A DNA stretch of 5,072 bases from JBMNNU01 sp050942695 (GCA_050942695.1 JBMNNU010000244.1:1-5072), one strand, 5' to 3'. Positions 1 through 5,038 are shown, counted from the first letter of the stretch. Notes: generated by a model not told the origin, from the sequence alone. Numbers and translations are program-made.

Positions 1-1
1 C

Positions 2-421
2 ATCGTCGTTCGATTTACAGGCCGAGTGGTGCTGGACTCGTTGATCGCTATCGGGGTTGCGCTGATCATATTAAAGGCGGCTTTCGACATCACCCGTCGT
101 TCCATACAGGATCTGCTCGATAGCAGCCTTCCGAAGGAAGAGCAGGCGCTGATCCGCGATGCTCTGGAGGGGCACAGCGAGATGATGGTGGGATACCACA
201 AACTCCGCTCCCGAAAAGCAGGGGGCGAGCGGCATGTAGACCTGCACCTGGTGGTAAAACCCGACACCACTGTCCAGGAGTCGCACGACCTATGCGACCA
301 CCTTGAGGGACATCTGGAAACAGCCCTGGGGCCGGCCTCCGTCAACATCCATGTAGAGCCGTGCAATAGAGACTGTAGCGGCTGCCATCTGGAGTGTGGC
401 GAGAGGGCAGGAACTGGATAG
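2..421 (+). CDS. Cation diffusion facilitator (CDF) family metal transporter, C-terminal part (5' end outside window)
   Basis: CDF transporters export divalent metals such as Zn, Fe, Mn or Cd across the inner membrane by proton antiport. The frame is open to the left edge, so the GTG at 26 is internal rather than the true start. Numbering from that GTG, residues 2-20 form a hydrophobic helix matching TM6 of the family. It is followed by a basic linker and a conserved LLDSSLP segment (30-36), then the cytoplasmic dimerisation domain (about 38-112). That domain carries the typical HVDLHLVV strand (70-77), an ESHDLCDHLE helix and a VNIHVEPC strand (106-113). His70, Asp72, His74 and His109 are plausible metal-site residues, as in the YiiP cytoplasmic domain. 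The tail adds C-x3-C-x2-C-x3-C (Cys113, 117, 120, 124). The metal-selecting HxxxD motifs of TM2 and TM5 lie upstream, so the substrate cannot be named. The gene ends in TAG at 419-421. Confidence 0.9.
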   Translation: MVVRFTGRVVLDSLIAIGVALIILKAAFDITRRSIQDLLDSSLPKEEQALIRDALEGHSEMMVGYHKLRSRKAGGERHVDLHLVVKPDTTVQESHDLCDHLEGHLETALGPASVNIHVEPCNRDCSGCHLECGERAGTG

Positions 422-458
422 GCGGCTAACCTGCATGTGGCGAGCCGTAAAAGGCGGA

Positions 459-467
459 TGATATACT
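459..467 (+). promoter_or_regulatory. Candidate extended -10 promoter for gatC-gatA
   Basis: The sequence TGATATACT contains TATACT (462-467), five of six matches to the -10 consensus, preceded by a TG extension at 459-460. No good -35 box lies 16-18 bases upstream; TGGCGA at 438-443 is the nearest resemblance. Transcription would begin near 474, putting the 485-512 hairpin in the leader about 70 bases ahead of gatC. This is a motif call by eye only. Confidence 0.4.
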
Positions 468-484
468 ACTAATAATGGATGTGG

Positions 485-512
485 GTAGGGGCGCACGGCT
501 GTGCGCCCCTAC
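485..512. repeat. Perfect 12-bp palindromic repeat (hairpin) upstream of gatC
   Basis: GTAGGGGCGCAC (485-496) and GTGCGCCCCTAC (501-512) are exact reverse complements around a 4-base GGCT loop. No T-tract follows, so it is not a standard intrinsic terminator. It resembles the dispersed GTAGGGGCG-type REP-like palindromes common between genes in many environmental bacterial genomes; that family assignment is from memory and untested. Part of the right arm, GCGCCCCT, recurs at 535-542, directly before the gatC ATG. Confidence 0.75.
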
Positions 513-542
513 TGAGATTACATTATTACGAGAGGCGCCCCT

Positions 543-860
543 ATGAGCATCAGCCGCGAGGAAGTCGAGCATGTGGCCTATCTTGCCAGAATCGGCCTGT
601 CCGAGGAAGAAAAGGTCCAGTTCCAGGGTCAACTCTCCGACATTCTGCAGCATGTGGCGGTGATTAACCAACTTGATACCGACGCGATCCCTCCGACGGC
701 GCAGGTGATCCCCTTGCAGAACGTTATGCGCGAGGACCGGGTTACTGACTCTTATCCCCCGGACGAGATCCTGGCCAATGCCCCCCGGGCTGAGGACCAC
801 TACTTCAAAATTCCGCCCGTACTCGAAGGAGAGCAATCCGACGGCCCGCCGGATATTTAA
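543..860 (+). CDS. gatC: Asp-tRNA(Asn)/Glu-tRNA(Gln) amidotransferase subunit C
   Basis: GatC is the small non-catalytic subunit of cytoplasmic GatCAB; it wraps around GatA and GatB and stabilises the complex. The 105-residue product has the usual family length of about 95-105. The N-terminal helix contains SREEVEHVAYLARIGLSEEE (4-23), the standard GatC opening, followed by the Q-L-S-D-I-L helix (30-35). The C-terminal half has the family signature LREDRVT-like MREDRVTDS (62-70), then APRAEDHYFKIPPVLE (80-95). The ATG start has a modest GAGAGG Shine-Dalgarno at 530-535, seven bases upstream. The nearest downstream gene is gatA, 82 bases away on the same strand, so the two are probably cotranscribed. 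The last ten residues are acidic and proline-rich and extend a little beyond the conserved core. Confidence 0.97.
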   Translation: MSISREEVEHVAYLARIGLSEEEKVQFQGQLSDILQHVAVINQLDTDAIPPTAQVIPLQNVMREDRVTDSYPPDEILANAPRAEDHYFKIPPVLEGEQSDGPPDI

Positions 861-861
861 T

Positions 862-924
862 AGTCCTGAGTCCTTAGTCCTGGGAATTGTCTCCTAAGAG
901 GGCTCAGGCCCAGCACTCAGGACT
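862..924. repeat. Nested inverted repeats in the gatC-gatA intergenic region
   Basis: AGTCCTGAGT (862-871) is the exact reverse complement of ACTCAGGACT (915-924). Inside this 10-bp outer stem sit two smaller pairings: CTTAG (873-877) with CTAAG (894-898), and GGGC (900-903) with GCCC (908-911). Together they could fold as a three-way junction in a transcript. CCTGAGTCC/TTAGTCCTG also makes the left side internally repetitive. The element lies just after the gatC stop and ends seven bases before the gatA Shine-Dalgarno. Its function is unknown; it may be a dispersed intergenic repeat or a processing or stabilising structure. Confidence 0.6.
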
Positions 925-930
925 CTCGAA

Positions 931-934
931 GGAG
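931..934 (+). promoter_or_regulatory. Strong Shine-Dalgarno fixing the gatA TTG start
   Basis: AAGGAGAT (929-936) gives a GGAG core eight bases before the TTG at 943. The protein beginning at this TTG, MKLYEATIHEAHELL, aligns with the usual GatA N-terminus, so the non-ATG start is well supported. Confidence 0.85.
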
Positions 935-942
935 ATATTACG

Positions 943-2406
943 TTGAAGCTTTATGAAGCAACAATCCACGAAGCTCACGAACTGCTGCGTACCCGACAGA
1001 TCTCCTCGGTGGAATTGACTCGCTCAGTCCTGGAGCGGATCGAGGCTTTGGAGTCGTTGGTCCACGCCTTCGTCACCGTGACTCCCGAATTAGCTCTGGA
1101 GGAGGCCAAAAAGGCCGACGAACGTCGGGCGGCCGGTGAGGACAACCCCTTCCTGGGAGTGCCGGTAGCTCTGAAGGACTTGATCTGTACCAAGGGGGTA
1201 CGCACCACCTGCAGCTCGAGGATGTTGGAGGATTTCGTACCGATTTACGATGCCTTTGTGGCTAGCCGCTTGAAGGCGTTGGGGACGGTTCTGGTAGGCA
1301 AGACTAATATGGATGAGTTCGCTATGGGATCATCCACTGAGAACTCGGCTTTCTTCCCAACCCTGAACCCCTGGGATCTTTCACGAGTGCCGGGCGGTTC
1401 CAGCGGCGGCTCTGCTGCGGCGGTGGCAGCGCAAGAGACGATTTTCGCACTTGGCTCGGATACAGGGGGATCTATCAGACAGCCAGCATCGATGTGTGGG
1501 ATTGTTGGGATGAAACCCACGTACGGCGCAGTGTCGCGGTTCGGATGTGTTGCTTTTGCGTCCTCCCTGGACCAGATCGGCCCCTTAACCAAAGATGTCA
1601 CTGATTGCGCCCTGGTGTTGAACGCCATCGCCGGGCACGACCCTCAGGATTCCACATCGCTGGAGTTTCCTGTGCCAGATTACACCAAGGCTCTCATCCC
1701 CGATCTGAAGGGGTTGAAGATAGGGGTTCCAAAAGAGTACTTCGCCCAGGGAGTCGATCCAGGGACAGAGCGTTTGGTAAGGGCTGCCATAGAAAAAATA
1801 GAGGATCTGGGAGCCGAAGTGGGAGAGGTATCCCTACCACATACCAAGTATAGCCTCGCCTCCTACTATATCATCGCCCCGGCGGAGTGCAGCGCCAACC
1901 TCGCTCGCTACGATGGGGTGAGATACGGCTACTCGGCACCAGATGCCGAGAGCATGTGGGACGGCTACTTCAAAACGAGGGAGCGAGGCTTTGGACCCGA
2001 AGTGACCCGGCGCGTCATGCTGGGGACGTACGCTCTCAGTTCGGGCTATTACGACGCCTATTACCTGAAGGCGCAGAAGGTCCGGACCCTGATCAAGCGG
2101 GACTTCGACGAGGTTTTCAAGAAGTACGATCTGCTCGTGGCTCCCACGACACCGGATGTGGCCTTCAAGGTAGGGGAGAAGGTGGACGACCTGCTGGCTA
2201 TGTACGTATCGGATGCATGCACCATCCCCGTTAATATGGCGGGCTTACCAGGCATATCTATACCCTGCGGTTTTTCAAAGGATATGCCAGTGGGTCTGCA
2301 ATTTATCGGAAAGCCGTTGGGAGAGGAGCTGCTGCTCAGAGCTGCCTACGCTTACGAACAGTCTACCGACTGGCACAAGCAGAGGCCTCAGCTAGTGGAA
2401 AGCTGA
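943..2406 (+). CDS. gatA: Asp-tRNA(Asn)/Glu-tRNA(Gln) amidotransferase subunit A (glutaminase)
   Basis: GatA hydrolyses glutamine to glutamate and ammonia; the ammonia is channelled to GatB to amidate Glu-tRNA(Gln) or Asp-tRNA(Asn). The 487-residue product is the usual family length and belongs to the amidase-signature superfamily. The Ser-cisSer-Lys triad is intact: Lys78 in VALKDL, Ser153 in GGSSGGS (151-157), and the nucleophile Ser177 in GSDTGGSIRQPAS (171-183). Further family landmarks are GKTNMDEFAMGSSTENS (119-135), the segment GIVGMKPTYGAVSRFG (186-201) and SLDQIGPLT (208-216). The C-terminal third keeps ACTIPVNMAGLPGISIPCG and PVGLQFIGKPLGEE. The start is TTG with a strong Shine-Dalgarno. 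It lies 82 bases after gatC and is followed by a palindromic repeat element rather than by gatB. Nothing suggests truncation or inactivation. Confidence 0.98.
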   Translation: MKLYEATIHEAHELLRTRQISSVELTRSVLERIEALESLVHAFVTVTPELALEEAKKADERRAAGEDNPFLGVPVALKDLICTKGVRTTCSSRMLEDFVPIYDAFVASRLKALGTVLVGKTNMDEFAMGSSTENSAFFPTLNPWDLSRVPGGSSGGSAAAVAAQETIFALGSDTGGSIRQPASMCGIVGMKPTYGAVSRFGCVAFASSLDQIGPLTKDVTDCALVLNAIAGHDPQDSTSLEFPVPDYTKALIPDLKGLKIGVPKEYFAQGVDPGTERLVRAAIEKIEDLGAEVGEVSLPHTKYSLASYYIIAPAECSANLARYDGVRYGYSAPDAESMWDGYFKTRERGFGPEVTRRVMLGTYALSSGYYDAYYLKAQKVRTLIKRDFDEVFKKYDLLVAPTTPDVAFKVGEKVDDLLAMYVSDACTIPVNMAGLPGISIPCGFSKDMPVGLQFIGKPLGEELLLRAAYAYEQSTDWHKQRPQLVES

Positions 2407-2410
2407 GGAC

Positions 2411-2555
2411 GGACCCCACCCCCTGCCCCTCCCCCACAGGGAGAGGGGAGCTAAGGCAGGTCCAGGGGGTGTAACTCCATAGTGGGGTTTGGGGTGTCCC
2501 CAAACTAACTTATCACCCTCTCCCTCAGGGAGAGGGTAAGGGTGAGGGGGAATCG
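2411..2555. repeat. Composite palindromic element with inverted arms (REPIN/MITE-like)
   Basis: This fills nearly the whole gap between gatA and the next gene and holds three hairpins. In the left unit CACCCCCTG (2417-2425) pairs with CAGGGGGTG (2463-2471), enclosing CCCCTCCCCC (2426-2435) with GGGAGAGGGG (2439-2448), 9 of 10 pairs. In the centre GTTTGGGG (2487-2494) pairs exactly with CCCCAAAC (2498-2505). In the right unit ACCCTCTCCC (2515-2524) pairs exactly with GGGAGAGGGT (2528-2537). The right arm read in reverse complement is clearly similar to the left arm, including a shared TAAG end, so the arms are inverted copies. No transposase is present. Such CCCTCTCCCT/AGGGAGAGGG elements are commonly dispersed in environmental bacterial genomes; that link is from memory. 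Confidence 0.75.
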
Positions 2556-2560
2556 ACCTC

Positions 2561-2806
2561 TTGTCGGAGTATGAGACCACAGTCGAATGCTACGCCGGCC
2601 GCCACTACCCGGACAGGCCCCTGGCTTTCCGTTGGGAGGGGCGACGGCTGGAGGTGGAGGAGGTAGAGTGCCAGTGGCGCTCTCAGGGGGTTGCGCGCAG
2701 CAGCCCAATCCTCTATCACTACGAAGTCCGGACGGCAGAGGGCTGTTTTCATTTGATTTACAATAGCAGCGCCGACCTGTGGGAGGTTACTCTGAGCGAC
2801 CGATGA
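2561..2806 (+). CDS. Small conserved-looking protein of unknown function (81 aa)
   Basis: I do not firmly recognise this gene. The 81-residue product is soluble, without signal peptide or membrane helix. It is rich in alternating hydrophobic and charged segments, suggesting a small beta-rich fold: TTVECYAG (6-13), PLAFRWEGRRLEVEEVECQW (20-39), HYEVRTAEGCFHLIYNS (53-69) and a terminal ADLWEVTL (71-78). The pattern of a W-x-G-R-R strand followed by a variable loop and an aromatic-rich strand ending in D-x-W resembles short DUF6504-like proteins, but this is only a tentative resemblance. The TTG at 2561 is the only usable start before an in-frame TGA at 2543. A GAGGGG at 2544-2549 may serve as a weak, distant Shine-Dalgarno, supplied by the repeat element. 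Its 3' end overlaps the convergent membrane-protein gene by 20 bp. Codon pattern and residue composition look protein-like, so I consider it real. Confidence 0.7.
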   Translation: MSEYETTVECYAGRHYPDRPLAFRWEGRRLEVEEVECQWRSQGVARSSPILYHYEVRTAEGCFHLIYNSSADLWEVTLSDR

Positions 2807-3416
2807 CGGGACAGGCGGAGTGTGTCGGCTGAAATATTGTGATCGCGTCGCCTGCATCGTGCACAAGGGTTGCCGGTGCGCGGGTCAATATCCAGAATAC
2901 CGCCAGGATGTCTCCTGTGGAGCCTGCGGCGTTGAACAGGACGAACAGGAACAACGGCGGCACTGCCGCGACGGGGATCACCGGCAATATGGCCAGACCA
3001 GCCAGGGTAATCGATACGAGGGGAGCCAGACCAATCACCAGATACTGGCCGGAGGGTATATACCAGCCTGGGGCAGCGGCAAAGGCATACAGCCCCCGAA
3101 AGCCGAACACCGGCCGCCGGTGGGTAACGAGCCAGAAGGACAAACCATGCACCAGTTCGTGGACTAGCGCAATGGAGAACGACAGGGCCACGAAGGCCGC
3201 CAGCAACAGGATCGTCCCGGAGAGATCTAACCTGAGATCGAACGAACTTTCGTCCGACCGGGTCGCCGATATGAAACGCAGCAACAGCCAACCCACGGGA
3301 AACAACAACCCGGCCGCCGCGACGGTCAGGCCGAGCGTTGCGAGCCTGTTTTTCGAGAGATCGAGCGATCCGCGCTGCTCGTAGTTCGTCGGCAGTGAAT
3401 CGACTGCCTGATGCAT
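2787..3416 (-). CDS. Integral-membrane putative zincin metalloprotease, DUF3267-like
   Basis: The product is a predicted zinc-dependent membrane protein; the substrate is unknown. I place the start at the ATG whose first base is 3416, giving 209 residues, because GGAGG (3426-3422) lies five bases upstream. A TTG at 3428 would overlap that Shine-Dalgarno. Residues about 25-49 form a first membrane helix. About 67-97 form a second, containing HELVHG (86-91), the HExxH zinc motif with His86, Glu87 and His90. Residues about 124-146 and 148-178 form further hydrophobic segments, the last carrying FNAAGSTGD, in which Asp169 is a likely third zinc ligand. The conserved GFRGLYAFAAAPGWYIPSGQYLVIGLAPL stretch between helices and the terminal VHDAGDAITIF are typical of DUF3267-type proteins, whose role is not established. 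It is divergent from gatB and convergent with the small upstream gene. Confidence 0.88.
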   Translation of the reverse strand: MHQAVDSLPTNYEQRGSLDLSKNRLATLGLTVAAAGLLFPVGWLLLRFISATRSDESSFDLRLDLSGTILLLAAFVALSFSIALVHELVHGLSFWLVTHRRPVFGFRGLYAFAAAPGWYIPSGQYLVIGLAPLVSITLAGLAILPVIPVAAVPPLFLFVLFNAAGSTGDILAVFWILTRAPATLVHDAGDAITIFQPTHSACPVIGRSE

Positions 3417-3466
3417 GGACGCCTCCAAATTGGTAGGACGCTGAATTCAGGGAGGGCACGGCCTGG

Positions 3467-3475
3467 TGGTATACC
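3467..3475 (+). promoter_or_regulatory. Weak extended -10 candidate for gatB
   Basis: TGGTATACC has a TG extension before TATACC (3470-3475), four of six consensus matches. TTCAGG at 3447-3452 is a poor -35 at 17 bases. The predicted start near 3482 would leave a leader of about 67 bases. gatB needs a promoter between it and the divergent gene, but this particular box is uncertain. Confidence 0.25.
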
Positions 3476-3482
3476 TTAGGGT

Positions 3483-3511
3483 AGGTTATCTGGCACCAGG
3501 TGATCTGTCAA
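3483..3511 (-). promoter_or_regulatory. Sigma70-type promoter candidate for the membrane metalloprotease gene
   Basis: On the minus strand TTGACA (3511-3506) is a perfect -35 box. After exactly 17 bases comes TAACCT (3488-3483), a weaker -10 keeping the key TA...T positions. Transcription would start near 3476, about 60 bases before the ATG at 3416. The spacer contains the palindrome CACCAGGTG (3494-3502), a possible operator position. Confidence 0.55.
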
Positions 3512-3536
3512 TTTCAATAGGGATATCCGTTTAGAC

Positions 3537-3541
3537 AGGAG
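3537..3541 (+). promoter_or_regulatory. Shine-Dalgarno of gatB
   Basis: AGGAG lies seven bases before the ATG at 3549, which begins the canonical GatB N-terminus. A short inverted pair, CTGTC (3505-3509) and GACAG (3534-3538), partly overlaps this site. Confidence 0.8.
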
Positions 3542-3548
3542 CACGATC

Positions 3549-4991
3549 ATGGAATTTGAACCGGTAATCGGTCTTGAGGTGCACGCTCAACTGCTGACTG
3601 AGAGCAAGATGTTCTGTGGCTGTAGCGCGAATTATGCAGGCGCTGCGCCGAATACACACGTATGTCCCATTTGTCTCGGGATGCCCGGCACTCTGCCAGT
3701 CATCAACCGGAAGGCGGTTGAGTACACCGTGATGACGGCTTTGGCCCTCAACTGCGAGATACCGGAGTTCAGCAAGTTCGACCGGAAAAACTACCCGTAC
3801 CCAGATTTAATGAAGGGGTACCAGATCTCCCAGTACGATATGCCTCTTAGCCGGAACGGTTGGATCCAGGTGGAGACAGAGGACGGCGAGGTGAGCCGGG
3901 TCGGCATCAATCGGGTCCACCTTGAGGAGGACACCGCCAAGCTGCTCCACGTCACCGACGAAAACGGCCAGAGCTACAGTCTGGTGGACGTTAATCGCTC
4001 GGGTGTTCCGCTGATGGAGATCGTCAGCGCCCCCGATATCCGTACTCCGCAGGAGGCCCGCTCCTACCTGATCAAGCTGAGGGCGATCCTCCAGGCTCTG
4101 GGGGTATCCACCGGTAACATGGAGGAGGGCTCCTTCCGATGCGATGCCAACGTATCTCTCCGCCCTAAAGGAAGCAAGGAGTTCGGCACCAAAACCGAGG
4201 TCAAGAACATGAACTCCTTCCGTGCCGTGCAGAGAGCTCTCGAGTACGAGATCAAGAGGCAAGCGGATGTGCTGAGCAAGGGCGGTAGGATCGTGCAGGA
4301 GACCCGGGGCTGGGTAGAGGACAAGGGGATCACAGTAAGCCAGCGGTCCAAGGAGTTCGCTCACGACTATCGATACTTCCCGGAGCCCGACCTGCCGCCA
4401 CTGGTGTTGACCAGGGAGTGGGTAGATGGTGTCAGAGCCAAGCTGCCCGAGCTTCCGGATGCCCGTCGGGATCGCTTTGTAGCCCAGTACGGGCTCAGGC
4501 GAGATGACGCGGCGCTCCTGACCAACACGAGGGCTACCGCAGACTTCTTTGAGCAAACGGTGAAGCAGTTCAACCAGCCGAAAACTGTTGCCAACTGGAT
4601 GCAGAGCGAACTGTTCCGGTTGCTGAAGGATGGCGAGGGCGACGTGACCGAGACGAAGATCACCCCCGATATGATGGCGGAGCTGCTCACTCTGATAGAC
4701 AAGGGCACTATTAGCGGCCGCACCGGTAAAGAGGTGTTCGAGGAGATGTTTGTCACTGGCAGGAAAGCCGGGGAGATCGTGAAAGAGAAGGGGCTGGCCC
4801 AGATCAGCGATACTGCCCACCTGGAGGTAGTGGTCGACGACGTAATCAAGAGCAACCCGCAGGCAGTGGCGGATTACAAATCCGGCAAAGCCAACGCCCT
4901 GGCGTTCCTGGTTGGCCAGGTGATGAAGCTTACCCGAGGCCAGGCCAATCCTGGCGTGGTGAACAAGCTGCTGAGAGACAAGCTGGGGTAG
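3549..4991 (+). CDS. gatB: Asp-tRNA(Asn)/Glu-tRNA(Gln) amidotransferase subunit B (tRNA-binding kinase/transamidase)
   Basis: GatB uses ATP to phosphorylate the side-chain carboxylate of Glu-tRNA(Gln) or Asp-tRNA(Asn), then transfers ammonia from GatA to it. The product has 480 residues, a usual length. The N-terminal cradle domain opens with EPVIGLEVHAQL (4-15), whose Glu10 and His12 belong to the metal/ATP site. The zinc-binding cysteines are Cys23 and Cys25 (FCGCS) and Cys39 and Cys42 (VCPICLGMPG). Further signatures are FDRKNYPYPDLMKGYQISQ (77-95), HLEEDTAKL (124-132), DVNRSGVPLMEIVS (147-160), EEGSFRCDANVS (192-203), EVKNMNSFRAV (217-227) and the KEFAHDYRYFPEPDLPPL block (268-285). The C-terminal half, about 330-480, is the helical YqeY-like tRNA-recognition region and ends in NPGVVNKLLRDKLG as expected. 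It is not adjacent to gatCA but about 1.14 kb downstream, beyond an opposite-strand gene, so it probably has its own promoter. Confidence 0.98.
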   Translation: MEFEPVIGLEVHAQLLTESKMFCGCSANYAGAAPNTHVCPICLGMPGTLPVINRKAVEYTVMTALALNCEIPEFSKFDRKNYPYPDLMKGYQISQYDMPLSRNGWIQVETEDGEVSRVGINRVHLEEDTAKLLHVTDENGQSYSLVDVNRSGVPLMEIVSAPDIRTPQEARSYLIKLRAILQALGVSTGNMEEGSFRCDANVSLRPKGSKEFGTKTEVKNMNSFRAVQRALEYEIKRQADVLSKGGRIVQETRGWVEDKGITVSQRSKEFAHDYRYFPEPDLPPLVLTREWVDGVRAKLPELPDARRDRFVAQYGLRRDDAALLTNTRATADFFEQTVKQFNQPKTVANWMQSELFRLLKDGEGDVTETKITPDMMAELLTLIDKGTISGRTGKEVFEEMFVTGRKAGEIVKEKGLAQISDTAHLEVVVDDVIKSNPQAVADYKSGKANALAFLVGQVMKLTRGQANPGVVNKLLRDKLG

Positions 4992-5011
4992 CGAGCAACG
5001 GTTGTCCATGG

Positions 5012-5030
5012 GCGGCCGCTAAACGGCCGC
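5012..5030. terminator. GC-rich hairpin after gatB, possible terminator without T-tract
   Basis: GCGGCCG (5012-5018) pairs exactly with CGGCCGC (5024-5030) around a five-base CTAAA loop, 20 bases after the gatB stop. The following bases are ACGAAAACG, with no T run, so it is not a textbook intrinsic terminator. It may still protect or end the gatB transcript, or be one arm of a dispersed repeat. Confidence 0.4.
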
Positions 5031-5038
5031 ACGAAAAC

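Larger units (their letters stand above)
3441..3528. repeat. Series of four short palindromes in the divergent promoter region
   Basis: CTGAATTCAG (3441-3450), GGTATACC (3468-3475), CACCAGGTG (3494-3502, odd-centred) and GGATATCC (3521-3528) are each perfectly self-complementary (arms only for the third). Their centres, 3445.5, 3471.5, 3498 and 3524.5, are 26 to 26.5 bp apart. In addition CCTGGTG (3462-3468) is the exact inverse of CACCAGG (3494-3500). They could be protein-binding sites, but no regulator is known here and the sequences differ from each other. Confidence 0.4.

Noticed and set aside
423..447. CGGCT...AGCCG inverted pair after the CDF gene as a terminator
   Set aside because: There are only five base pairs with a 15-base loop and no following T-tract; too weak to call.
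426..836. A 136-codon minus-strand open frame across the gatC leader and gene
   Set aside because: It is antisense to gatC and reads through the palindromic repeat, giving the low-complexity VGAHSRAPLPT-type translation typical of such repeats.
861..942. T-box riboswitch or other aminoacylation-sensing leader before gatA
   Set aside because: No T-box core sequence or antiterminator motif is visible, and no T-tract terminator is present; the inverted repeats are not sufficient evidence.
2392..2708. Minus-strand open frames giving HPYPLPEGEG- and LTLTLSLRER-type peptides
   Set aside because: These are translations of the palindromic repeat element after gatA, well known as spurious ORFs, not genes.
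2839..3384. A 181-codon plus-strand open frame opposite the membrane zincin gene
   Set aside because: The translation is rich in R, N, T and P without hydrophobic core patterning, whereas the minus-strand frame has HExxH, membrane helices and a good Shine-Dalgarno.
3428..3428. TTG at 3428 (minus strand) as the start of the zincin gene
   Set aside because: It overlaps the GGAGG Shine-Dalgarno that is ideally placed for the ATG at 3416.
2758..3459. A 233-codon minus-strand open frame overlapping the zincin in another frame
   Set aside because: Its product is arginine-rich and featureless; the overlapping frame has clear family motifs.
3807..5009. A 400-codon open frame on the minus strand opposite gatB
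   Set aside because: It lies antisense to a clearly conserved gatB, its translation shows no recognisable domain and is rich in H, L and Q runs typical of a shadow frame, and gatB codon bias explains the lack of stops.
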